The notes: generated from the sequence alone by a model not told the origin. Shown: positions 42,528-51,834, counted from the first letter of the stretch. The stretch is DNA of 64,000 bases from Synechococcus sp. WH 5701 (GCF_000153045.1 NZ_CH724159.1:1599513-1663512); one strand, 5' to 3'. A program made the numbers and translations.

Positions 42528-45374
42528 TCAGGCCGTTTGGGGTGCTGCTGCTGGGCGCTCCATGGCCGGGGTGGCAGGAGCGGGCGGCGAGACGGGAGCG
42601 ACTTCGGCGCGCAGATCAATGAATTCCGACACCGGGAAGCGGTTGATCGCCTGAAGCGCCTTGCGGGCATTGCTGCGCAGCTGCTCGCTGATCGCTTCGG
42701 CATAGGGCACCTGGGCGAGCAGATCGACGGTGCGGCGCAGGATGCGCACGATGTCGCCTTCATCGAGGGAGGTGTTGGCGATCACGTCGTTCCAGCTGCT
42801 GCCGCGGGCCCAGGCATGGACCAGTCCCATCAGCTCGGGCTCCCACCAGGCCGGCACCACCACATGGGCCCGCTCCTGGTGGCGCAGCAGCTCCCGGCGC
42901 AGACCGCTCAGGTCGTGCAGGGCCTCCTCCGAGCGCGGTGGCGGCGGGAAACCGCTCCAGAGGTCGGGGCGGTTCACCTCGGTGCTGATCGCCTCGAACA
43001 CCGCCGCCAGCTCCGCCGGATTGAGCTCGTCGAGGTGGCCGCTCATCAGGGCCAGGCCCAGCCAGAGTTCGTTGTCGCCGCGCAGGGCGGCCACGGTGCG
43101 GCCCACCTCGGTGGGCTCCAGGCCATCCGCTCCCGCCAGGGCACCGAAGGCGCGCAGGATCTCGATCAGGGCCAGGAAGGTGTCCCAGTGGCGGTTGGCG
43201 CGGTGGTGCAGCAGCCTCTGGCGCTCCTCGATCTCCTCGCCCAGTTCCTCCATCCGCCGCCGCTGCTTCTTGAGCTGGCGTCGGTCGCCCCAGCGGTGGG
43301 CGGGATGCTGCTCCAGCTCCTCCTCCAGCTGCTGCACCAGCTCCGCCTGGCTGCGCACCTCCCCCGCCAGGTCGTACTGAGGGGTGTGCATGTCGTGGCG
43401 GCGGGCCATCGAAGCCACCGCCAGGGCCAGGCCACCGCTGGCATTGTCGCCATGGCGAATCTCCCCGGCATGCTCCAGGTGGGGTGCCGCGATCGAGTCC
43501 ACCTGCAGGCAGCTCAGCTCGGCATGGAGGCTCACCACCCCATGGCAGGGCACCAGGATCCAGACGTTCTCATCAGTGAGGCAGAGCAGCAGCGGGAACT
43601 GACCGGAGCCCTTCTGCTTGGCCACGATCACCGCCGGGGTCACCCGGCCCCGCAGCTGGGGGGCCTTCAGGCTCACCAGAGTGCCCTCACTGGCGAACTG
43701 CAGCGCCAGGGTGAGTTCATGGGCCAGGGTTTCCTCAGCCTGTTGCTGCAGGATACGCTGGATGCGCCGCTCCTCCCGCAGCCGCTCCCGCTGCTTCTCG
43801 TAGGCCTCGAAGTCGTCCCAGGGGATGTCGGCAGTGGGACCCGCCAGCTGAGCCAGCTGGGCGCGCAGGGAGGCGATGTTGGTTTCGTCCTCCACCAGAT
43901 CCAGGGTGGCCAGATAGCGCCCGAAACTGCGCTCCACCAGCTGTTTGGCCTTGGCCAGGTCGTAGCGCTGCAGCAGGTTCAGCACCATCCCGTAGCTGGG
44001 GGTGAACTGGCTCACCAGCGGATCGGCGGGGCTGGTGGCCAGTTGTCCCGCCTCGCGCACCCCCTCGAAGCGGCTCTGCACCGTGACCACGTAGCCCTGC
44101 ACATCCAGCCCGCGCCGTCCGGCCCGGCCGGCCATCTGCAGGAACTCACTGCCCATCAGCGGCCGGTGGCCCCGCTCGGTGCGCTTCGAGAGAGCGGAGA
44201 TCACCGTGGTGCGCGCCGGCATGTTGATGCCCGCCGCCAGGGTTTCGGTGGCGAACACCACCTTGATCAACCCCTGCTGGAACAGCTCCTCGATCAGTTC
44301 CTTCCAGGCCGGCAGCACGCCGGCATGGTGAGCGGCGATGCCACGGGTGAGGGCCTCGGCGTGGCCGCCCTCGCGCACCGCTTCCGGGGTGGCGGCCACG
44401 AAGGCATCGAGCCGGGCCACGATCAGCGCCTGCTCCGCCTCGTTCACCAGACAGACGCGGCCCAGGTCACGCACCGCCTTGTCGCAGGCACGGCGGCTGA
44501 AGATGAAATAGATGGCGGGCAGCATGTCGCGCTCGGCCATCTGGGCCACCACGAAGGGCAGCGGCGCCGCCTCCGGCTGGGGCGGCTTCGGGCTCCTGCC
44601 CTTGCGCCTCTCCCCCTTGGGCGCCCGCCACACCTTGCAGTTGGGGTGCAGGCCCGTTCCCTGATCGTTGAGCAAGGGGTGCAGGCCCTTGGCGCTGCAG
44701 AAACTGAAGGCCAGCGGCACCGGCCGGTGATCGCTCACCACCAGGGTGGTGGGCCCATGCACCCGCTCGATCCAGTCGGTGAGCTGCCCGGCGTTGGCCA
44801 CCGTGGCCGAGAGGGCCACCAGCTGCACCGGCGGTGGGCAGTGGATGATCGATTCTTCCCACACGGTGCCGCGCTGGGAGTCGTTCATGTAGTGGCACTC
44901 ATCGAGCACCACCGCTTCCACATCGGCGAGGGGATCGTCGCCGCGATCCACCTCCGCGTAGAGCATGTTGCGGAAGATCTCGGTGGTCATCACCACGATC
45001 GGCGCCTCGCGGTTGACGCTCAGATCGCCGGTCATCAGCCCCACCCGTTCGGCCCCGAACTGCTCGCGGAAATCGCGCAGTTTCTGGTTGGAGAGGGCCT
45101 TCAGCGGCGTGGTGTAGAACACCTTCTGGCCATGGGCCAGGGCCCGGTGAATGGCGTATTCGCCCACCAGCGTTTTGCCGGAGCCGGTGGGGGCGCTCAC
45201 CACCACCGAATGGCCCTGGTTGAGGGCATCGATCGCCTCCAGCTGGAAGGGATCGAGCGGAAAAGGGAAGAGCTGATCGAGGGGCGGCACCTCACTGGGG
45301 CCCACGGCCAGATCCTTCACCGCCGCTGCGACCGCCGCCGGATCAGGAGGAGCGTCGGAACCGGCGGTTTGCAT
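42528..45374 (-). CDS. Ski2-like DEVH-box RNA helicase
   Basis: A 948-aa superfamily 2 helicase. Walker A is APTGSGKT (61-68), motif II is DECH (158-161), motif III SAT, and the second RecA domain ends QMAGRAGRRGLD. A long C-terminal half carries the Ski2/Mtr4-type C-terminal domain (DEGDIVRILRRTVDLLAQ). Such proteins unwind structured RNA for decay or maturation; in cyanobacteria the exact role is not settled. I use the ATG at 45374, since the GTG at 45377 only adds one residue. Divergent from bioF. Confidence 0.92.
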   Translation of the reverse strand: MQTAGSDAPPDPAAVAAAVKDLAVGPSEVPPLDQLFPFPLDPFQLEAIDALNQGHSVVVSAPTGSGKTLVGEYAIHRALAHGQKVFYTTPLKALSNQKLRDFREQFGAERVGLMTGDLSVNREAPIVVMTTEIFRNMLYAEVDRGDDPLADVEAVVLDECHYMNDSQRGTVWEESIIHCPPPVQLVALSATVANAGQLTDWIERVHGPTTLVVSDHRPVPLAFSFCSAKGLHPLLNDQGTGLHPNCKVWRAPKGERRKGRSPKPPQPEAAPLPFVVAQMAERDMLPAIYFIFSRRACDKAVRDLGRVCLVNEAEQALIVARLDAFVAATPEAVREGGHAEALTRGIAAHHAGVLPAWKELIEELFQQGLIKVVFATETLAAGINMPARTTVISALSKRTERGHRPLMGSEFLQMAGRAGRRGLDVQGYVVTVQSRFEGVREAGQLATSPADPLVSQFTPSYGMVLNLLQRYDLAKAKQLVERSFGRYLATLDLVEDETNIASLRAQLAQLAGPTADIPWDDFEAYEKQRERLREERRIQRILQQQAEETLAHELTLALQFASEGTLVSLKAPQLRGRVTPAVIVAKQKGSGQFPLLLCLTDENVWILVPCHGVVSLHAELSCLQVDSIAAPHLEHAGEIRHGDNASGGLALAVASMARRHDMHTPQYDLAGEVRSQAELVQQLEEELEQHPAHRWGDRRQLKKQRRRMEELGEEIEERQRLLHHRANRHWDTFLALIEILRAFGALAGADGLEPTEVGRTVAALRGDNELWLGLALMSGHLDELNPAELAAVFEAISTEVNRPDLWSGFPPPPRSEEALHDLSGLRRELLRHQERAHVVVPAWWEPELMGLVHAWARGSSWNDVIANTSLDEGDIVRILRRTVDLLAQVPYAEAISEQLRSNARKALQAINRFPVSEFIDLRAEVAPVSPPAPATPAMERPAAAPQTA

Positions 45375-45443
45375 CACCCAATCTTATGGGCTGCCCAGCG
45401 AGCAGAGTGGTGCGAGTGCAACTGCCCTGGCGGTGCCTTCCGC

Positions 45444-46640
45444 GTGGCCCGTGATCCGCTCGATTCGATTCAGCAGGCCCTCCGCCGGGTGCCCCAGCAG
45501 CGGCAGCGGCGGCTGAGCACGTTCCGCCCCGGCCCCGACGCCACCCTGCTGCCAGGCGATGGCGAGACCGGCCCAGCCCAGGGGCCCCTGCTTGATCTCG
45601 CCAGCAACGACTACCTCGGGCTCAGCGCCCACCCCAGCCTGAAGGCGGCGGCCATGGCCGTGATCCAGAGCGAAGGGGTGGGCTCCGGCGGATCACGGCT
45701 GGTGAGCGGCACGCGCCCCTGCCACGTCAGCCTCGAGGCGGCCCTCGCCCAGTGGCTGGGGCGCGAGCGGGTGCTGCTCTTCCCCAGCGGCTTTCAGGCC
45801 AACCTGGCCGCGGTGCTGGCCCTGGCCGACCGCCACAGCGAGGTGATCGCCGACCGGCTGATCCACCACTCCCTGCTGGTGGGGATCCAGGCCAGCGGCG
45901 CCCGCCTGCGCCGCTTTCGTCACAACGATCTCTCCGACCTGCGCCGCCTGCTGGAGCGCGGAGCCCGCAGCGAGCCGGACCGGCGCCGGCTGGTGGTGAG
46001 CGAAAGCCTGTTCAGCATGGAGGGCACCAGCCCCGACCTGGCCGGCATCGCCGCGGCCTGCCAGGAGTTCGGCGCCCTGCTGCTGCTGGATGAAGCCCAC
46101 GCTCTCGGGCTGCTCGGCCCCGGTGGCCGCGGCCTGGCCTGGGGCCTGGCGGGGGTGAGCCTGGTCAGCGGCACCTTCGGCAAGGCCTTCGGCGCCGGCG
46201 GGGCCTTCCTCGCCGCCGATGACCCCGTGGGCGAGTGGCTGCTGCAGAGCTCCGGCGCCTTTCGCTACACCACCGCCCTGGCCCCGCCGCTGGCGGCCAC
46301 GGCCGAAGCGGCCCTGGAGCAGCTCCAGGCTGATCCCGGCCAGGGCGAAGCCCTGCTGCGGCGGGCCCGGCGCTGGCGGGATGGCCTCGAGGCCGCGGGT
46401 TGGCGGCGCCCGCCCGGCGAGGGTCCGATCTTGCCGCTGCACGTGGGCGATAACGCCCTGGCCCTCCACCTGCAGGGCCATCTGGAGCAGGCCGGCTTGC
46501 TGGGGGTCGCGATCCGCCCACCCACGGTGCCGGCGGGAACGGCGCGCCTGCGGCTGGTGCTGCGCCGCGACCTGCCCCACGGCAGCCTCGATCGCCTGCT
46601 CCACGCCCTGGCCGCCTGGCCCCACGCCCCCGCCCCATGA
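45444..46640 (+). CDS. bioF: 8-amino-7-oxononanoate synthase
   Basis: A 398-aa PLP enzyme that condenses pimeloyl-ACP with alanine, the first step of biotin ring assembly. It has LLDLASNDYLGLSAHP, GSGGSRLVSGT, LLLLDEAHALGLLGP, and the PLP lysine in SGTFGKAFGAGG. The start is a GTG at 45444 (VARDPLDSIQQALRRV); the very long open frame upstream is antisense to the helicase. First gene of the bio operon. Confidence 0.95.
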   Translation: MARDPLDSIQQALRRVPQQRQRRLSTFRPGPDATLLPGDGETGPAQGPLLDLASNDYLGLSAHPSLKAAAMAVIQSEGVGSGGSRLVSGTRPCHVSLEAALAQWLGRERVLLFPSGFQANLAAVLALADRHSEVIADRLIHHSLLVGIQASGARLRRFRHNDLSDLRRLLERGARSEPDRRRLVVSESLFSMEGTSPDLAGIAAACQEFGALLLLDEAHALGLLGPGGRGLAWGLAGVSLVSGTFGKAFGAGGAFLAADDPVGEWLLQSSGAFRYTTALAPPLAATAEAALEQLQADPGQGEALLRRARRWRDGLEAAGWRRPPGEGPILPLHVGDNALALHLQGHLEQAGLLGVAIRPPTVPAGTARLRLVLRRDLPHGSLDRLLHALAAWPHAPAP

Positions 46641-47335
46641 ACCGTCGTCCCCTGGAGCTGATCGCCATGCACGGCTGGGCCGGCGACAGCCGGGCCTGGC
46701 GCCCCTGGCAGCAGGCCGCGACCCGCCGTGGCTGGAGCTGGCAGAGCGGAGAACGGGGCTACGGCCAGCTGCCCCCCCATACGCCCCACTGGCCGGAGCA
46801 GGGCGGCCCCAGAGCCGTGATCGTGCATTCCCTCGGGCTGCACCTGCTGCCGGCAGAGGTGCTGGCGGCGGCGCAGGCGGTGGTGCTGCTGGCCAGCTTT
46901 GGGCGCTTCGTGCCCGCCGGGCCCAGGGGCCGGCGCTGGCGCCAGGCCCTGGGCGGCATGGGCCGGCGCCTGGAGGCCGGCGACAGCGCCGCCATGCTCA
47001 ACGACTTCCTGCGGGAGGCCGCCGCCCCGGCGCCGGTGGAGCTGCTGCCGGCGGGGCCCTCGTCCGGGGTGATGCCGGCCGAAGGGATGGAGCGGTTGCG
47101 CCAGGATCTGCTCCTGCTGGAGCAGTGCAGCGCCGTGCCTCCCGCCTTTCCCACCGGCGCCCGCAGCCTGATCGTTGAGGCCGGCGACGATCACATCGTG
47201 GCCCCCGAGAGCCGAGCGGCCCTGGGCGAAGCCCTGCCGGCCGCTGAGCGCTGGCCCCTGGCCGGCGCCGGTCACAGCCTGCTGGGCACCGATCTGGTGG
47301 AGCCGGTCCTGAACTGGCTGGAGGCCGGCTGCTGA
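46637..47335 (+). CDS. bioK: Pimeloyl-ACP methyl ester esterase, BioK-like alpha/beta hydrolase
   Basis: A 232-aa alpha/beta hydrolase between bioF and bioC, where the demethylating esterase belongs. Nucleophile motif VHSLGL (Ser in HSLG), Asp in EAGDDHIVAP, His in AGAGHSLLG, and the oxyanion region MHGWAGDSRAW are visible. BioK replaces BioH in Synechococcus and Prochlorococcus, so that name is used on context. It overlaps bioF by ATGA and bioC by one base. Confidence 0.82.
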   Translation: MNRRPLELIAMHGWAGDSRAWRPWQQAATRRGWSWQSGERGYGQLPPHTPHWPEQGGPRAVIVHSLGLHLLPAEVLAAAQAVVLLASFGRFVPAGPRGRRWRQALGGMGRRLEAGDSAAMLNDFLREAAAPAPVELLPAGPSSGVMPAEGMERLRQDLLLLEQCSAVPPAFPTGARSLIVEAGDDHIVAPESRAALGEALPAAERWPLAGAGHSLLGTDLVEPVLNWLEAGC

Positions 47336-48165
47336 TGCTCCTGCTCCGCTCAGCCCCCTCGATGGCCCAGCGGGTGCGGCTGGCCTTCAGCCGCCGTGCC
47401 CGCCACTACGACGCCGCCGCCAGCCTGCAGCGGGCCGTGGCCTGGCGGCTGGCCCGCCATTGCCGCAACCTGCCCCTCCCAGCCGGCCCGATGGCGGATC
47501 TGGGGGCCGGCACCGGGCTGCTCAGCAGCGCCCTGGAGCAGCAACGCCCCGGCTTGAGCCTGCTGCGCCTCGATGCCTGCGCGGCCCTGCTGGAGCAGGA
47601 CGCCCGCCAAGGCCGCGCCCGGGCTGGCCTGGTCTCGCCTGGTGCTTCAGCGCCCCAGCTCCTCTGGGACCTCAACGACGGCCTGCCCGCGGGCCTGACC
47701 AGGGCAGCGCTGCTGGTGTCGAGCTTCGCGCTGCACTGGCTGGAGGATCCCGCCGCCAGCCTGCGCCAGTGGTGTGAGGCCCTGGCGCCGGGCGGCTGGC
47801 TGGGGCTGGCCGTTCCCACCGCCGGCAGCTTCCCGCAGTGGCGCCAGGCGGCCGCCGCCGCCGGCGTGCCCTGCACCGCCCTGGCCCTGCCCGAGCGGTC
47901 CCGCTTGCTGGCCGTGGCCGCCCAATCCCTTGAGCTGCGCTTGGCCACGACCCTGCGCTTCAGCCAGAGCGGCCCCAGTGGCCGGGCCCTGCTGCGGCCC
48001 ATCGGGGCCGTGGGTGCCGGCAGCACCACCGCCGCACCCCTGGGGGTGGGGGCCTGGCGGCGGCTGGAGAGCCACTGGCCCCGCGAAAGCGACGGACACA
48101 AGCGCCTGAGCTGGGAGGTGCTGCTGCTGCTCGGCCATCAACCCTCAATGGAGCTGAAGCCTTGA
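47335..48165 (+). CDS. bioC: Malonyl-ACP O-methyltransferase
   Basis: A 276-aa SAM-dependent methyltransferase that caps malonyl-ACP to start pimelate synthesis. It has FSRRARHYDAAASLQRAVA, ADLGAGTGLLSSALEQ as motif I, and SSFALHWLEDP as the post-motif region typical of BioC. It begins one base into the previous stop (TGATG). An ATG nine codons later is possible. Confidence 0.9.
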   Translation: MLLLRSAPSMAQRVRLAFSRRARHYDAAASLQRAVAWRLARHCRNLPLPAGPMADLGAGTGLLSSALEQQRPGLSLLRLDACAALLEQDARQGRARAGLVSPGASAPQLLWDLNDGLPAGLTRAALLVSSFALHWLEDPAASLRQWCEALAPGGWLGLAVPTAGSFPQWRQAAAAAGVPCTALALPERSRLLAVAAQSLELRLATTLRFSQSGPSGRALLRPIGAVGAGSTTAAPLGVGAWRRLESHWPRESDGHKRLSWEVLLLLGHQPSMELKP

Positions 48166-48800
48166 CACGCCTGGTGGTCTGCGGCACCGACACCGATGTG
48201 GGCAAGACCGTGGTGAGCGCCCTGCTGGTGCAGGGGCTTGGAGCGCACTACTGGAAGCCGGTGCAGTGCGGCCTGGAGGAGGGGGGCGACACGGCCAGGG
48301 TCGCGGCCATGCTCGGGCTCACCCCCGCCGAAGCCGCCTTGCGCCTCCTGCCGGAGGCCTACCGCTTCAACCATCCGGTCTCACCCCACTGGGCCGCGGA
48401 GCTGGAGCAGCGGCCGATCGAGCTGGAGCGGCTGGCACTGCCCCTGGTCAGGGGTCCGCTGGTGGTGGAAACCGCCGGCGGCCTGCTGGTGCCCCTGCGC
48501 CTCGACAGCCTCCAGATCGATCAGATCCGGCGCTGGGGCCTGCCGGTGCTGCTGGTGGCCCGCAGCGGCCTGGGCACCCTCAACCACACTCTGCTCTCGG
48601 TGGAAGCCCTGCGCACCAGGGGCATCCCCCTGCTGGGCCTGGTGCTCAACGGCCCCCTCCACCCCGACAACCCCCGCACCCTGGAGGCCATGACCGGGGC
48701 GCCGGTGCTGGCCTGCCTGCCCCCCCTGCCCCGGCTTGATCGCCAGGCCCTCGCCGAGCACTGGCAGGCCAGCGGCCTGGCCCGTAATCTGGCCCGATGA
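48162..48800 (+). CDS. bioD: Dethiobiotin synthetase
   Basis: A 212-aa ATP-dependent carboxylase that closes the ureido ring. The P-loop is CGTDTDVGKT (7-16), followed by YWKPVQCG and VETAGGLLVPL. It starts at a TTG that overlaps the bioC stop (TTGA). Its stop overlaps the ATG of a 51-aa ORF. Confidence 0.95.
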   Translation: MTRLVVCGTDTDVGKTVVSALLVQGLGAHYWKPVQCGLEEGGDTARVAAMLGLTPAEAALRLLPEAYRFNHPVSPHWAAELEQRPIELERLALPLVRGPLVVETAGGLLVPLRLDSLQIDQIRRWGLPVLLVARSGLGTLNHTLLSVEALRTRGIPLLGLVLNGPLHPDNPRTLEAMTGAPVLACLPPLPRLDRQALAEHWQASGLARNLAR

Positions 48801-48952
48801 CACGAGGCAATCTGCTGGTCAGTGCATCGGTGGCCCTGCTCTGCGGCGGCATTCTGGTGCTCTTCACCGATGTGGAGCTCGGGATGGTGCACTGGTTCAA
48901 CTGCGGACCCTGGGCCTCCGAAACGGCCCGCCTGGAGAAGCGGTGCCGCTGA
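48797..48952 (+). CDS. 51-aa predicted membrane protein inside the bio operon
   Basis: A very small gene with ATG at 48797 overlapping the bioD stop (ATGA) and ending 19 bases before bioA. It encodes an N-terminal membrane helix (LLVSASVALLCGGILVLF) and a short tail with FNCGPW and a final KRCR. Two tail cysteines (36 and 50) could pair or bind metal. No family recognised. Stop/start overlap and position support it; it could still be non-functional. Confidence 0.6.
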   Translation: MTRGNLLVSASVALLCGGILVLFTDVELGMVHWFNCGPWASETARLEKRCR

Positions 48953-48971
48953 TTCAGCCACCGGCCAACCC

Positions 48972-50240
48972 TTGAGCTGGCATCCCCATCTCTGGCACCC
49001 CACCACCCAGGTGGCCCGGGCCGATCCCCCCCTGAGGGCGGTGGCCGGCCGCGGCGCCGTGCTCGAACTCGACGACGGCCGTGAGCTGATCGATGCCATC
49101 AGCAGCTGGTGGGTCACCCTGCACGGCCATGGCGAGCCCAGCATCGCCGCTGCCGTGGCGGAGCAGGCCCTGCGGCTTGAGCAGGTGATCTTCGCCAACT
49201 TCCGCCATCCCCCCGCCGAGCGTCTGGCCGAGCGGCTCAGCGCCGCCTCCGGGCTGGAGCGGCTCTTCTTCTCCGACGACGGCTCCACCGCCGTGGAGGT
49301 GGCCCTGAAGATGGCCTGGCAGTGGTGGCGCAATCAGGGCTCCGAGCGGCGTCAGCTGATCGCCTTCGAGGGGGCCTATCACGGCGACACCTTCGGGGCC
49401 ATGGCCCTGGGGGAGCGCTCCCTCTTCTCCGCCCCGTTCGAACCCCTGCTCTCGCCGGTGGCCCGCGCCCCCTGGCCCGCCACCTGGTGGGACGATCCAG
49501 ACGTGGAGGTCAAGGAAGCCGAGGCCCTGGCGGCCCTGGAGCGGCTGCTGGAGCTGCCCACCGCCGCGGTGATCCTCGAGCCGCTGGTGCAGGGGGCCAG
49601 CGGCATGGCGATGGTGCGCGAGCGCTTCCTGCGTGAGCTGGAGCAGCGGGTGCGTCAGGCCGGCGCCCTGTTGATCGCCGATGAGGTGATGACCGGCTTC
49701 GGTCGCACCGGTGCTCTCTTCGCCTGCGGGCGGGCCGGCATCCGCCCCGATCTGATGGCCCTCTCCAAGGGCCTCACCGGTGGCTTCCTGCCGATGGGCG
49801 TCACCCTGGCGAGCGAGCGGATCTACCGGGGCTTCATCAGCGACGACCCCAGCCACACCCTGTATCACGGCCACAGCTTCACGGCCAATCCGCTCGGCTG
49901 CGCCGCCGCCAACGCCAGTCTGGATCTGCTTCTGCACCAGCCCGCGCTCCACGAAGGCTTCGAGGCCCGCCACCGGCCCCATCTGCAGGCCCTGTCAGGC
50001 CACCCCCTGGTGCAGCGGCCGCGGCTGTGCGGCACCATCGCCGCCTTCGACCTGGCGGTGGAGCGGCCCGGCTATCTCCATCCCGCCGGCCGCCAGCTGC
50101 AGCGCCACGCCCTCGAGGCCGGGGTGTTCCTGCGGCCCCTGGGCCATGTGGTCTACCTGTTGCCGCCGCTCTGCCTCAGCGACCGCCAGCTGCAGCACTG
50201 CTACACGGTGATCCGCTCAGGCCTCGATCAGCTCAGCTGA
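48972..50240 (+). CDS. bioA: Adenosylmethionine-8-amino-7-oxononanoate aminotransferase
   Basis: A 422-aa PLP aminotransferase that makes 7,8-diaminopelargonate. It has ISSWWVTLHGHGEPS, FEGAYHGDTFGAMAL, LLIADEVMTGFGRTG and the PLP lysine in ALSKGLTGGFLPMG. Initiation is at a TTG (LSWHPHLWHPTTQVA). Some cyanobacteria use BioU instead, so its presence defines the route here. Last gene of the bio operon. Confidence 0.94.
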   Translation: MSWHPHLWHPTTQVARADPPLRAVAGRGAVLELDDGRELIDAISSWWVTLHGHGEPSIAAAVAEQALRLEQVIFANFRHPPAERLAERLSAASGLERLFFSDDGSTAVEVALKMAWQWWRNQGSERRQLIAFEGAYHGDTFGAMALGERSLFSAPFEPLLSPVARAPWPATWWDDPDVEVKEAEALAALERLLELPTAAVILEPLVQGASGMAMVRERFLRELEQRVRQAGALLIADEVMTGFGRTGALFACGRAGIRPDLMALSKGLTGGFLPMGVTLASERIYRGFISDDPSHTLYHGHSFTANPLGCAAANASLDLLLHQPALHEGFEARHRPHLQALSGHPLVQRPRLCGTIAAFDLAVERPGYLHPAGRQLQRHALEAGVFLRPLGHVVYLLPPLCLSDRQLQHCYTVIRSGLDQLS

Positions 50241-50265
50241 GGCTCGCTGCGCGGAAGCCCGTGCC

Positions 50266-50532
50266 TCAGGGGCCCGCCAGGATCGCCGATTCCACATCAG
50301 CGCGGCTGAGGCCGTAGGGGAACAGGCGCACCGTGACGCTGCCGTCCTGCTCCCAGCTCACCTTCAGTTCCTCCACCTCCAGCTCGATGCGGGCACTCCA
50401 GGAGGGCTGCTTCAGGTCCCAGAGGCAGGGCTCGGCGTGGTCCCGGCAGGCGCCCAGATCATTCAGCCACTGCTCCAGCGCCGGCAGCGGGTGGTTGTAG
50501 AGGGGCGTCTGAAGGGGCGGTAAGGAGCTCAT
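50266..50532 (-). CDS. DUF3143 family protein
   Basis: An 88-aa cytoplasmic protein typical of cyanobacteria: TPLYNHPLPALEQWLNDLG near the start and PCLWDLKQPSWSARIELEVE in the middle. Function unknown. I use the ATG at 50532. The first 67 bases of the gene, counting inward from the start, overlap the 3' end of the DnaJ gene, in a different frame on the same strand. Confidence 0.85.
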   Translation of the reverse strand: MSSLPPLQTPLYNHPLPALEQWLNDLGACRDHAEPCLWDLKQPSWSARIELEVEELKVSWEQDGSVTVRLFPYGLSRADVESAILAGP

Positions 50533-51046
50533 CCCCGGGCAGGCCTGCGGTGGAGCCTTCAGTGTGCCGCTCGATCGGATCACTGGCCGGAGCGCTGATC
50601 GGAGTGCTGAGCGGGGGCTGGGTGACCAGCTCCACCCCGCGCCACCAGGCCAGGCCCAGCCCCAGTGCCAGGCTGAAGAGCAGGGCGAGGGCCAGCAGCA
50701 TCAGCGCGAACCATTCCCCCCCCGAAAACGCCCGCCGCACGGAAACGGGGCGACGCAGCTCATCAGCCGGTGGGCTGAGAGCCTCAACGCGCTGCAGCAG
50801 GGCCAGGCGCAGCTGGCTGTCGTAGGCGGAGCGCCGCTGAGGGTCGCCCAGCACCAGATAGGCCTCCTGCAGCCGGCGGAACTGGTCCTGGGCCTCGGCC
50901 AGCGGCAGGGTGGTGGTGTCGGGGTGATACAGCTTGCTGAGGGAGCGAAACGCCTGCCGCAGGTCCTGGGGCGTGGCCGTACTCGGCAGACCGAGCAGGC
51001 CATAGAGGGATGGGCCCGTGACCGGGTGCTCGCCGCCTGCCACCAA
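50459..51046 (-). CDS. DnaJ-domain membrane protein
   Basis: A 195-aa protein with an N-terminal J-domain (about 14-75) containing the HPD tripeptide in SKLYHPDTTT, followed by one membrane helix (about 113-134) and a Pro/Ala-rich tail. It should recruit DnaK to a membrane. Initiation is at TTG 51046 or GTG 51043. The tail overlaps the DUF3143 gene by about 74 bases. J-domain plus DUF3143 adjacency is seen in picocyanobacteria. Confidence 0.87.
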   Translation of the reverse strand: MVAGGEHPVTGPSLYGLLGLPSTATPQDLRQAFRSLSKLYHPDTTTLPLAEAQDQFRRLQEAYLVLGDPQRRSAYDSQLRLALLQRVEALSPPADELRRPVSVRRAFSGGEWFALMLLALALLFSLALGLGLAWWRGVELVTQPPLSTPISAPASDPIERHTEGSTAGLPGDELLTAPSDAPLQPPAAGAGAVAE

Positions 51047-51099
51047 CCACGCGCCATGGTTGGGTGATCCTAGAGAGCTCCACCAACGGTGCTGCAGTG

Positions 51100-51834
51100 A
51101 TGACGGCCCCCGCCGATCCGGTTCCGGCTGGCCTCTGGGACAGCCTGGGCTGGGAGCCCACCCCCGAGCAGCTGCAGCTGTTGACGGCGTTGCAGCAGCA
51201 ACTGCGCCACTGGAACGCCCGCCTCAACCTCACCCGTCTGGTCGATGGCGACGACTACTGGATCGCCCAGGTGTACGACAGCCTCTGGCCCTGGCGCGAC
51301 CAGCTCAACACCCCATCTCAGCCCTTGCGCTGCCTCGATGTGGGCACAGGCGGCGGCTTCCCCGGGCTGGCCCTGGCGATCGCCCTGCCGGCCGCCCGCC
51401 TCACCCTGGTGGATTCCGTCGGGCGCAAGGCGGAGGCGGTGAAGGCCATGGCCGCCAGCCTGGGGCTGGGCGAGCGGGTGCAGGTGCGCTGGGAGCGGGC
51501 GGAGGCCACCGGTCAGGCCCGCAGCTGCCGCGGCCGCCAGGACTGGGCCATGGCCCGGGCCGTGGCCGCAGCCCCGGTGGTGGCGGAATATCTGGTGCCC
51601 CTGCTCAACAGCAGCGGCCGGGCCCTGCTCTACCGAGGCCAGTGGAGCCCAGAGGATCTGGCCTGCCTGGAGCGGGCCGCCACCAGCCTGCGCGCCGAAG
51701 TGGAGCGGGTGGAGCGGATCGACCTGCCGGCCGGACGGGGCGTACGCCACGCGGTGGTGCTCAAGCCGAGCGCCCCCTGCCCGGCCATCTACCCCAGGGC
51801 CGTGGGTCTGCCCGCCAAGCAGCCCCTGGCCTGA
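51100..51834 (+). CDS. rsmG: 16S rRNA (guanine527-N7)-methyltransferase
   Basis: A 244-aa methyltransferase (RsmG/GidB). LRHWNARLNLTRLVD and CLDVGTGGGFPGLALAI (SAM motif) identify it. The ATG at 51100 is chosen; the frame extends 12 codons upstream without similarity. It is divergent from the DnaJ gene and converges on the aldo/keto reductase gene. Confidence 0.95.
   Translation: MTAPADPVPAGLWDSLGWEPTPEQLQLLTALQQQLRHWNARLNLTRLVDGDDYWIAQVYDSLWPWRDQLNTPSQPLRCLDVGTGGGFPGLALAIALPAARLTLVDSVGRKAEAVKAMAASLGLGERVQVRWERAEATGQARSCRGRQDWAMARAVAAAPVVAEYLVPLLNSSGRALLYRGQWSPEDLACLERAATSLRAEVERVERIDLPAGRGVRHAVVLKPSAPCPAIYPRAVGLPAKQPLA

Noticed and set aside
42537..45443. Upstream part of a 1367-codon plus-strand frame ending in bioF
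   Set aside because: It mirrors the helicase gene. BioF homology starts only after about 45444, where a GTG is available.
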